Assembly (NCBI GenBank): GCA_030668545.1
Contig: DAOUTT010000138.1
Coordinates: 1 to 6,356 of the forward strand
Length of the DNA: 6,356 bases
Direction of reading: 5' to 3'
DNA from: Anaerolineales bacterium
GTDB taxonomy: Bacteria > Chloroflexota > Anaerolineae > Anaerolineales > E44-bin32
Below, one piece after another: positions 1-5,293 of this stretch; position 1 is the first letter of the stretch, and each line of letters opens with the position of its first letter. The notes beneath the pieces were generated by a model. It searched no databases. It had not been told where the DNA came from and saw nothing but the letters and a program-made list of their open reading frames with translations. The position numbers and the translations under genes are program-made.

Positions 1-903
1 ATTGGCTTATCCCTAATAGGGATATTCGTCTTCCTCTCGGGCTTTTTACTCGGCTATTACATTAAACATAACCCTCATTTAAAATTGAGGGACTATTATG
101 TCCGCCGAGTTGTCAAACTTTATCCCCCGTATATCGTCTCGCTAATCCTGTTTCAAGTACTGTTATCCGTTCAGCTCGAAAGCCCTGATTTTTGGATTCA
201 CTTGTTTGGACTTCAGATTTTGCTCGCGCCTGCTTATTCGGCGCCCATAATCACTCTCTGGTATTTCGGCTTGCTCATAGCGTTTTTATTAATCATTCCG
301 GTTGGTTTGCACAAATGCAAAAAAATTGGTCCTTCGATTCTTTACTTAATCGCAGTATTTATCCTTTCTTATGTCATCCATGAGAAGTATCAAATAATCG
401 AAATTCGATTCTTTTATTACTATTGGGTATTCTCTTTGGGCGGGTTGATCGGAAGATACAACACGAAGCATACAAAGTTAATAACAAATCCGCTAAGTAT
501 GCTTATGTCCACAACCATTCTCGTTCTAACTGCCTACCGATTATTCAGGAGTCAAAGTGCTTATTTGTTTGAACTTCACTGGGGTCATATATCATGGGCA
601 ACTGCCTATATGCTTTCATTCATACACCTCACATATGTTGCAGCAACCAAGTTTAAGAGGTTTGGATGGGGCGAGAGATTGACGCAACTGATATCACGAG
701 GTTCTTACTTTACGTACATATTCCACAGACCAGTATGGAGTATCATGCTGATCCCTCTCCCGATAACAGAGGGTCCAATCACGTTCATCATCCAATTCTT
801 TATCGGATCACCTCTCGTGATTTACTTATCAGGAAAATTACAACCTCTCTACGAGAGAGCAGTCGTAAGCCGTTTTAGAGTTTCCGACAAGTCATCAACT
901 TGA
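1..903 (+). CDS. Acyltransferase-3 (OafA/YrhL-like) integral membrane protein, 5' partial
   Basis: The reading frame is open from the first base to TGA at 901-903, giving 300 visible residues; the start lies upstream. The TTG at 85 is an internal Leu, because homologous-looking sequence continues before it. Visible signs of the acyltransferase-3 family are FVFLSGFLLGYY at about residues 9-20, followed by YYVRRVVKLYPPY at about 32-44 (the family's SGF and RR-hydrophobic-YPPY signature). There is also an LWYFGLLIAF segment near 87-96 and YIFHRP near 239-244 close to the C-terminus. Several hydrophobic stretches are probable membrane helices. Known of the family: these proteins transfer acetyl or other acyl groups onto sugars of O-antigen, exopolysaccharide or similar glycans at the cytoplasmic membrane. 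The N-terminal helix that usually carries the catalytic His is missing because of the window edge. The gene is visibly more AT-rich than the methyltransferase operon, and nothing links it to amine metabolism. The acyl donor and acceptor cannot be told. Confidence 0.85.
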   Translation: MGLSLIGIFVFLSGFLLGYYIKHNPHLKLRDYYVRRVVKLYPPYIVSLILFQVLLSVQLESPDFWIHLFGLQILLAPAYSAPIITLWYFGLLIAFLLIIPVGLHKCKKIGPSILYLIAVFILSYVIHEKYQIIEIRFFYYYWVFSLGGLIGRYNTKHTKLITNPLSMLMSTTILVLTAYRLFRSQSAYLFELHWGHISWATAYMLSFIHLTYVAATKFKRFGWGERLTQLISRGSYFTYIFHRPVWSIMLIPLPITEGPITFIIQFFIGSPLVIYLSGKLQPLYERAVVSRFRVSDKSST

Positions 904-1028
904 GATTAATATTGCTTAGTGTATCTAAATAAATCAAATACTGAGCCGTTTATTACTCTGTAAAATCTTCATGGTGCAGTAAAACTTGGCGAATTTATTG
1001 AAAGTACACTTCAAGCGGTTTAAGAAGG

Positions 1029-1070
1029 CTCTCCTGGTGCGATTCGAACGCACAGCCTACGGATTAGAAT
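1029..1070 (-). other. 3' half of a tRNA-Arg(UCU) gene; possible attachment-site remnant
   Basis: Read on the minus strand, this is a recognisable tRNA 3' portion. It has an anticodon loop ATTCTAA with T33 before the TCT anticodon (1066-1068), then TCCGT as the 3' side of the anticodon stem, and a 5-nt variable loop AGGCT. A perfect 5-bp T-stem GTGCG/CGCAC encloses TTCGAAT (1037-1053). It ends with the 3' acceptor strand CAGGAGA (1030-1036) and a G discriminator at 1029, which is known for tRNA-Arg(UCU) in some bacteria. CCA is not encoded. The 5' side fails: the bases before the loop (CTGAA) do not pair with TCCGT, and there is no D-arm and no TCTCCTG acceptor strand beyond. It is therefore a fragment, not a working tRNA. 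Integrases commonly use the anticodon-loop-to-3'-end part of tRNA genes as attachment sites, so a left-over att copy is the favoured reading; simple gene decay is the alternative. Confidence 0.65.
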
Positions 1071-1089
1071 TTCAGACAAGGTTCGTTTT

Positions 1090-1134
1090 CCCTGTATAGA
1101 GAGTTAGGATGTCCATCCACCCCCATATACAGGG
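1090..1134. repeat. Near-concentric nested inverted repeat beside the tRNA fragment
   Basis: Outer arms CCCTGTATA (1090-1098) and TATACAGGG (1126-1134) are perfect reverse complements. Inside them GGATG-TC-CATCC (1107-1118) is a second perfect inverted repeat whose centre is within half a base of the outer centre. An alternative pairing, CCCCC (1120-1124) with GGGGG (1132-1136), would compete with the outer arms. It could be a cruciform or recombinase-binding site, the remains of a very small inverted-repeat element, or an RNA structure. No coding or target duplication was seen. Confidence 0.5.
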
Positions 1135-1186
1135 GGCAATTTGTCCAAGCCGCCAATCGCTTCTATTGTGTGGTGAGGGTTCTGCA

Positions 1187-1206
1187 CCGCACCTTGACCG
1201 GTGCGG
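1187..1206. repeat. 7-bp hairpin CCGCACC/GGTGCGG
   Basis: Perfect 7-bp arms at 1187-1193 and 1200-1206 flank a 6-base loop. Neither strand has a T-run after it, so it is not a typical intrinsic terminator. It may help to block transcription between the convergent genes, or be a small extragenic palindrome; its function is unknown. Confidence 0.4.
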
Positions 1207-1223
1207 ATTGATTTCCCTGGCCA

Positions 1224-1241
1224 AGCCCGCCTAGGCAGGCT
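1224..1241. repeat. 18-bp near-palindrome around GCCTAGGC
   Basis: AGCCCGCCTAGGCAGGCT is palindromic apart from one mismatched pair (C at 1228 against A at 1237). It sits between the 1187-1206 hairpin and the terminator-like hairpin at 1249-1271, giving three inverted repeats within about 85 bases. No protein or function can be assigned. Confidence 0.35.
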
Positions 1242-1248
1242 AACCCTT

Positions 1249-1271
1249 AAAGGAGGGGCATGCCCCCCCTC
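1249..1271 (-). terminator. Probable intrinsic terminator of the methyltransferase operon
   Basis: On the minus strand GAGGGG and CCCCTC (plus-strand 1266-1271 and 1253-1258) form a 6-bp GC-rich stem with a short loop, followed by C and TTT (1249-1251). The hairpin begins about 20 bases after the TAA of the GTPase gene, which is where a terminator is expected. The T-run is only three bases, so it may be weak. Confidence 0.5.
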
Positions 1272-1291
1272 GATGTAACCGGACTTTCCAT

Positions 1292-2632
1292 TTAAGTAAG
1301 TTTGTGACTTTTTACGAAATCGTCCAGGATTCCCGTCAAATCAGGGTGTCCGATCTCCTGAAGATTATAGTAAACACGTGTGGAAGGTTTTTTGATCTTG
1401 ATGATGCGATTAAGGTCAATGGGAGTAGCGATTATCACAGCATCACATTCAGTGTTGTTTATAGTTGTCTCAAGATCCTGAAGTTGCTGTTTGCCATATC
1501 CCATTGCCGGCAGCAAAGTCCCGATATCAGGATAAAGTTCAAATGTTTCCGAAAGCCTTCCGACAGTATACGGACGTGGATCTACAAGCTCTGCAGCACC
1601 AAACCTCTGAGCTGCGACTACGCCCGCCCCAATTTTCATTTCCCCATGGGTAAGCGTAGGGCCATCCTCAACCACTAACACTTTCTTTCCCTTAATGATT
1701 GAAAGATCGTCAATGTCAAGTGTCGAAGCTGCGTCGACGACGACCGCTTCGGGATTCACCGCAGCGATGTTCCTCCGAACTGCTTCGATCCCGGCAGCGT
1801 CGGCGCTGTCCATTTTATTGATGACTACCACATCGGCGGCTCTCAAGGTGACCTCGCCTGGGTAATAGCGCAGCTCATGACCTGGGCGATGAGGATCAAC
1901 CAATACCACCTGTAGGTCAGGCACATAAAATGGGAAATCGTTGTTACCACCGTCCCAAAGGATTACATCGCAGCCATCGGGGTCGTTTTCAGCTTCCCGG
2001 AGAATGGCTTCATAGTCTACGCCGGCGTAAATTACATTGCCGCGAACAATATGGGGTTCATATTCCTCCATCTCTTCTATGGTGCACTTGTGCTTCTCAA
2101 GATCTGACAACTCCGCGTATCGCTGCACTTTTTGAGCAACAAGGTCTCCGTAGGGCATTGGATGACGGATGGCGACAACCTTGAGGCCTTTTTCCATCAA
2201 AATCTCGATAACCTTCCGCGATGTTTGGCTTTTACCGCAGCCGGTTCGAACTGCACAGACCGAAATTACGGGTTTGATGCTCTTGATTTGAGTGTCCCTG
2301 GGTCCTAAAAGAACAAAGCTTGCGCCGGCAGCTTCTACTACCGCACTCACAGCCATTACATGTTGGTATGAGACATCACTGTAAGAGAAGATGCACTCGT
2401 CCGCTTCCAGTTCCTTAATAAGCCGGGGAAGGTCTTCTTCGGCAAAGATGGGGATACCTTCAGGATAAAGTCCGCCAGCTAGCTCGGCTGGGTACTTTCG
2501 TCCCTCAATGTCTGGAATTTGGGTTGCGGTAAATGCGACAACTTTGTACGCCTCATTACCGCGGTAGTAGGTATTGAAATTGTGGAAATCCCTCCCTGCT
2601 GCGCCTATAATAATTACATTTCTCTTCGACAT
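1292..2632 (-). CDS. Predicted GTPase, cyclic 2,3-diphosphoglycerate synthetase-like
   Basis: 446 residues, ATG at 2632, with AAGGAG at 2638-2643 five bases upstream. Residues 6-20 form a Rossmann-like start (VIIIGAAGRDF). The second half is a P-loop NTPase of the SIMIBI type. The P-loop is AVRTGCGKS (127-135), with Val where the classic [AG]xxxxGK[ST] pattern expects Ala or Gly. The Walker-B-like strand is ILWDGGNND (224-232), and NKMD (272-275) is the guanine-specificity motif, so GTP is the likely nucleotide. The family is annotated either as 'predicted GTPase' or as cyclic 2,3-diphosphoglycerate synthetase, after an enzyme that makes a solute in hyperthermophilic methanogens. That reaction is unlikely here, because the gene is the third in a corrinoid methyltransferase operon. 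By analogy with MeaB, HypB and CooC, which are P-loop proteins that load or check metal and B12 centres, a role in corrinoid-protein maturation or reactivation is proposed (inference). The 56-nt gap to the methyltransferase shows no promoter. Confidence 0.85.
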   Translation of the reverse strand: MSKRNVIIIGAAGRDFHNFNTYYRGNEAYKVVAFTATQIPDIEGRKYPAELAGGLYPEGIPIFAEEDLPRLIKELEADECIFSYSDVSYQHVMAVSAVVEAAGASFVLLGPRDTQIKSIKPVISVCAVRTGCGKSQTSRKVIEILMEKGLKVVAIRHPMPYGDLVAQKVQRYAELSDLEKHKCTIEEMEEYEPHIVRGNVIYAGVDYEAILREAENDPDGCDVILWDGGNNDFPFYVPDLQVVLVDPHRPGHELRYYPGEVTLRAADVVVINKMDSADAAGIEAVRRNIAAVNPEAVVVDAASTLDIDDLSIIKGKKVLVVEDGPTLTHGEMKIGAGVVAAQRFGAAELVDPRPYTVGRLSETFELYPDIGTLLPAMGYGKQQLQDLETTINNTECDAVIIATPIDLNRIIKIKKPSTRVYYNLQEIGHPDLTGILDDFVKSHKLT

Positions 2633-2688
2633 CTTTTCTCCTTATAGTGTTGTAAGTCGGCTAGTTTAGGTTCCCGAGGTTGCTACTA

Positions 2689-4143
2689 TCAAAACTCAGG
2701 AAGCTGATCCATGCCGGCCTCTTTGGCTAAACCTGAAACCAACTTTTGGAGTTCGGCCACTTGCTCCAATGGCAAATCTGGAGGCTGGTAGGTATTGAGC
2801 AAATCTTGCAGTTGCGTTTTGGCACGCGTAAATGTGTCCGTCGCGCCCATCTGCTGCCAGGTGCGGATCGAGCCGCGATCAATCACCGCGGAGGGCAAAT
2901 ACTGCTCTTCCTTGAACAACTGGCGCGTGAGTCGCAGCTTTAAAAATTCACCCTTAAAATTGATCCCCTCGTACATATCGGCTGCCAACGGATCGGTGTG
3001 AACTTGCATCCCTTTGAGCATGCGCTTTGCCATGCCAATCGCTTCGGCATCGATAAGCAACTTTTCGGTACTCATGCAAGCTAGAAAATCCAGCATGCCC
3101 GCGCCGGAAATCATATTGATCCCAGCCAGAGCGCCGATCATGGCGGTGGTGCTGCTCTCCATCCCAGCCTGATAATCAACCACCTTGGCATCGCTAGCAC
3201 ACATATAAGAGTGCGTCGGAAAGCCAAACGTTTTACCTACCTGGGCATAGGCGGCGTCGATCATGGCGGTTTCAACCGCGCCCATCGGGGTGGTGCCATG
3301 GCGCATATCCATAATGGCAGGCGCGCCACCCCACACTATCGGCGAACCCGGCTTGGCCAATTGGTGGATGGTCATCCCGCTGATGCATTCGGCGGTGTGC
3401 TGTACCACAGAGCCCAGCAATGTAACCGGCGCTGCAACCCCGGCCAGGGGCATTGATACGATCTGCGCCGGGATGCCAGCCCGCGCCAGATCAATAAGGC
3501 TTTGCGAGCCAAACTGACTCCAGATCAGCGGCGGGGAAGGACACACATCAAAGACCGCAGTAGGTTTTTGGACCAACGCATCGCGTCCTCCAGCGAAGAT
3601 CGCCAGCATATCGATCATGACGCTGGTATTTTTTGTCGAGAAAGCCCCGGTGATCACCGGTTTCTTAGAGAACAACAGCACCAAATACAGGCGGTACAGA
3701 TCGCCGATTTCTTTGGGGATTTCGCTGCACACCAGCGCGGTGGATTGCGCATCGTACTGCCAGAGCGAATCGGCAGTTTTGATGACCTTGATCAGATCGT
3801 GGGTGATTGCCGGTCGATGCTGCATGGTCTCGGCATCGAGCACGTTCACCCCTGAAGAGCCGGGATCAAAATGGACCGTATCCCCTCCGTAATGCACGCT
3901 CGGTTCTCCATCTTGATTATAGAGGAAGAACTCATGGGGTACGGTTTCCAACGCTTTGCGGGCAACTTCCTCCGGGATCTGAACTACTTCACGCTCTTCC
4001 TCTACCCTGGCGCCAGCGTCCGCCAATGATGTCCGCGCTTCTTTGAGTTGAACCTTGATCCCCGGATTGACAAGCAATTGAAAAGCCTCGTCGATGATCT
4101 GGGGAACTAGCTCTGATGATAAGATTCTTAGTTGTGGCTGCAA
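2689..4143 (-). CDS. MttB-family (trimethylamine methyltransferase-like) corrinoid methyltransferase, non-pyrrolysine type
   Basis: 484 residues from a TTG start at 4143 to TGA at 2689, the usual length for the family. The start is set by AAGGAG (4151-4156) seven bases upstream; the in-frame ATG at 4332 would overlap most of the last third of the preceding gene and adds 63 unrelated residues. Family-typical stretches are HFDPGSSGVNVLD (91-103), DVCPSPPL (199-206), GSPIVWGGAPA (266-276), YMCASDAKVVDYQAGMES (313-330) and the Gly/Ala-rich region at 335-350. Known of the family: MttB proteins are TIM-barrel enzymes that move a methyl group from a quaternary or tertiary amine to Co(I) of a partner corrinoid protein. 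Methanogen MttB reads through an in-frame TAG as pyrrolysine; this gene has no such codon, so it belongs with the MtgB-like group, whose known members use glycine betaine, carnitine, proline betaine or related compounds. The substrate cannot be read from the sequence; the nearby dimethylglycine-dehydrogenase-like gene makes glycine betaine a reasonable first guess. The partner is the corrinoid protein encoded just upstream. Confidence 0.92.
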   Translation of the reverse strand: MQPQLRILSSELVPQIIDEAFQLLVNPGIKVQLKEARTSLADAGARVEEEREVVQIPEEVARKALETVPHEFFLYNQDGEPSVHYGGDTVHFDPGSSGVNVLDAETMQHRPAITHDLIKVIKTADSLWQYDAQSTALVCSEIPKEIGDLYRLYLVLLFSKKPVITGAFSTKNTSVMIDMLAIFAGGRDALVQKPTAVFDVCPSPPLIWSQFGSQSLIDLARAGIPAQIVSMPLAGVAAPVTLLGSVVQHTAECISGMTIHQLAKPGSPIVWGGAPAIMDMRHGTTPMGAVETAMIDAAYAQVGKTFGFPTHSYMCASDAKVVDYQAGMESSTTAMIGALAGINMISGAGMLDFLACMSTEKLLIDAEAIGMAKRMLKGMQVHTDPLAADMYEGINFKGEFLKLRLTRQLFKEEQYLPSAVIDRGSIRTWQQMGATDTFTRAKTQLQDLLNTYQPPDLPLEQVAELQKLVSGLAKEAGMDQLPEF

Positions 4144-4150
4144 GCTATTA

Positions 4151-4156
4151 CTCCTT
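4151..4156 (-). promoter_or_regulatory. Ribosome binding site fixing the TTG start of the methyltransferase
   Basis: On the minus strand AAGGAG directly follows the TAA stop of the corrinoid-protein gene (4157-4159) and precedes TTG (4143-4141) by seven bases. The close stop-RBS-start arrangement suggests translational coupling of the two subunits. It also rules out the long upstream extension of the methyltransferase frame. Confidence 0.8.
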
Positions 4157-4813
4157 TTAAAGTCCTTTTGCAACGAGAAGTTCTTTCGCAACCGCAACTG
4201 CACCAACTGCATCCTCGCTATAACCGTCTGCGCCGATCTCTTCAGCCCAGTCGCGCGTGACAGGCGCCCCACCGACCATAACCTTGATCGCTGAGCGCAA
4301 CCCAATATCGTCCAACGCTTCAATAACATCACGCTGTTTCACCATTGTGGTCGTGAGCAAGGCACTGACAGCGATGATATCGGCAGTTTCTGTCCTGGCT
4401 TTCTCAACCAGGGTCAAGATTGGCACATCAACTCCAAGGTCGAACACTTTGAATCCACCTACGGAGAGCATTGTCCCAACCAGGGTTTTACCAATATCAT
4501 GAATATCACCCTCAATAGTCCCTAAGACGATAGATCCCAACATTTTTCGCTCGGTCCCTTGTTTGGTCATCTCAGTCTCGAGTACATTCACTGCAGCCTT
4601 CATGGCTTCTCCGGCCATTACCAGCTCTGGAAGATAAGCATCCCCACGACTAAAGAGATTTCCAACATGATCAACCCCCAAGACAAAACCTTGGTTGATC
4701 GCATCCAGGGGATCGATGCCCAATTCAATGGATTGTTTGGCCAGCTTTTCGGCTTCTTCAGACTCGCCATCAATGATGCTTTGTGCCATTGCGCTATACA
4801 TTTGCTCAGTCAT
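4157..4813 (-). CDS. Cobalamin-binding corrinoid protein of a methyltransferase system (MtbC/MttC/MtgC-like)
   Basis: 218 residues from ATG at 4813. AGGAG at 4820-4824 lies six bases upstream; a TTG two codons earlier (4819) is too close to that site to be the start. Residues 1-90 form the helical cap domain typical of methyltransferase corrinoid proteins. Residues 91-218 are the Rossmann-like B12 domain. Its signature is complete: GDIHDIG (102-108) gives DxHxxG with His105 as the lower cobalt ligand, SALL (150-153) matches the SxL element, and VGGAPV (180-185) is the GG element near the nucleotide tail. The protein shuttles the methyl group: Co(I) accepts it from the MttB-family partner, and methyl-Co(III) donates it to a second methyltransferase, probably tetrahydrofolate-dependent, which is not in this window. 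No RamA-type reductive activator is seen either. It is first in the operon. Confidence 0.95.
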   Translation of the reverse strand: MTEQMYSAMAQSIIDGESEEAEKLAKQSIELGIDPLDAINQGFVLGVDHVGNLFSRGDAYLPELVMAGEAMKAAVNVLETEMTKQGTERKMLGSIVLGTIEGDIHDIGKTLVGTMLSVGGFKVFDLGVDVPILTLVEKARTETADIIAVSALLTTTMVKQRDVIEALDDIGLRSAIKVMVGGAPVTRDWAEEIGADGYSEDAVGAVAVAKELLVAKGL

Positions 4814-4877
4814 GAACAACTCCTGTTACATTATTTTTAAGGTCAAAGAAAATCAAGACGATGCCAATGTTTAAGGT
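4814..4877. promoter_or_regulatory. Short divergent region upstream of the corrinoid operon
   Basis: These 64 AT-rich bases separate the corrinoid operon from the plus-strand regulator fragment, so the operon promoter should lie here or just inside the fragment. On the minus strand TTGGCA (4862-4867) and TTGATT (around 4852) resemble -35 boxes, and AT-rich sequence near 4830-4838 could supply a -10, but no pair fits well. A TAA at 4872-4874 closes the regulator's frame immediately upstream of its first ATG. Confidence 0.3.
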
Positions 4878-5213
4878 ATGCATCTCCGGAAAAATGGGGC
4901 ATACTCGGCACAATGTCAATACTATAACCTACTCTCGCTGATTGGAATATCCGTTGAGCCTGGAAGGATATATCCTGTTGCGGAAACATTGGAGAAGCTT
5001 CCAGAGGTGAGTTATCTGGTGTTGATTTTAGGGGCGTATGACTTAGTGGTGGAGGTATTCTGTCGAGATCGTGAACATCTCACAGAATATATTACAAACC
5101 AAATCCAAACCATACAAGGCGTTCGCGCCACCGAGACACTGGTAAAAGGAAAGATATTCAAATTGAGTTTCTTTTGGCGTTCCGAATTGATTTCTCAAGA
5201 TCATGAAAAGTGA
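4878..5213 (+). pseudogene. Truncated Lrp/AsnC-family regulator: ligand-binding domain without helix-turn-helix
   Basis: The open frame from ATG 4878 to TGA 5211-5213 gives 111 residues. From about residue 18 to 95 it matches the Lrp/AsnC effector (RAM) domain well: LLSLIGISVEPGR (18-30), the helix VAETLEKLPEV (34-44), LILGAYDLVVEV (49-60) with the conserved GxYD, and GVRATETLV (81-89). A normal Lrp protein has about 60 more residues of helix-turn-helix DNA-binding domain at the front. Here an in-frame TAA stands two codons before the ATG, no good Shine-Dalgarno site precedes it (TAAGG almost touches the ATG), and the other two frames upstream do not encode a helix-turn-helix. The missing part would have to lie inside the divergent corrinoid gene. 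It is therefore most likely a remnant, though a free-standing RAM-domain protein, which exists in some bacteria and archaea, is possible. When intact it could have sensed an amino-acid-like compound, perhaps a methylated glycine, and controlled the neighbouring genes (inference). Confidence 0.6.
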
Positions 5214-5227
5214 TCCATTTTGATCAC
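5210..5227. promoter_or_regulatory. Palindromic candidate operator GTGATC-N6-GATCAC
   Basis: Perfect 6-bp arms (5210-5215 and 5222-5227) with a 6-base spacer span the stop codon of the Lrp-like fragment, about 65 bases before the flavoprotein gene. A further GATCA lies just upstream at 5199-5203. The size and symmetry suit a dimeric transcription factor. A hairpin on the transcript is the alternative, but no T-run follows it. Confidence 0.4.
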
Positions 5228-5243
5228 GAGAAAGTTTAAAAGC

Positions 5244-5293
5244 TTGGAAAATAATAATTCCAATCAGTAAATTCCAATATAAGGAAATCCAAT
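5244..5293 (+). promoter_or_regulatory. Leader of the flavoprotein gene with repeated ATTCCAAT boxes
   Basis: TTGGAA (5244-5249) and TTCCAA (5258-5263) form an inverted repeat around an AT-only spacer. AATTCCAAT at 5256-5264 recurs exactly at 5270-5278 (14 bases later), and a near copy, AAATCCAAT, at 5285-5293 runs into the start codon. The AGGA of the ribosome binding site (5282-5285) sits between the second and third copies. A regulator binding here could block the promoter or the ribosome; no clear -35/-10 pair was found. Confidence 0.35.

Larger units (their letters stand above)
904..1291. other. Gene-free boundary region with tRNA fragment and inverted repeats
   Basis: No convincing coding sequence lies between the acyltransferase stop and the stop of the minus-strand GTPase gene, which face each other. 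The first part (904-1028) is AT-rich, and I see nothing recognisable in it. From 1029 onward it carries the 3' half of a tRNA-Arg, a nested inverted repeat, two further inverted repeats and a terminator-like hairpin, each listed separately. The crowding of structures at a convergent junction, with different base composition on the two sides, suggests a recombination boundary (inference). Confidence 0.6.

Noticed and set aside
85..87. TTG as the start of the acyltransferase
   Set aside because: The frame is open upstream to base 1 and the SGF-containing helix before it belongs to the family, so the gene simply runs in from outside the window.
1020..1110. A complete tRNA gene
   Set aside because: Only the anticodon loop, T-arm and 3' acceptor strand are present; no D-arm, no paired 5' anticodon strand and no 5' acceptor strand follow on the minus strand.
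1250..1294. Small plus-strand peptide gene: AAAGGAGG followed by ATG at 1260
   Set aside because: It would encode only about 11 residues (MPPLDVTGLSI), the spacing is short, and the same bases are explained by the minus-strand terminator hairpin.
3502..3855. Plus-strand open frames within the methyltransferase gene
   Set aside because: Low-complexity antisense readings of a strongly supported minus-strand gene, without ribosome sites or recognisable domains.
4144..4332. 63-residue N-terminal extension of the MttB-family protein
   Set aside because: It is an out-of-frame reading of the corrinoid-protein gene; a strong ribosome site selects the TTG at 4143.
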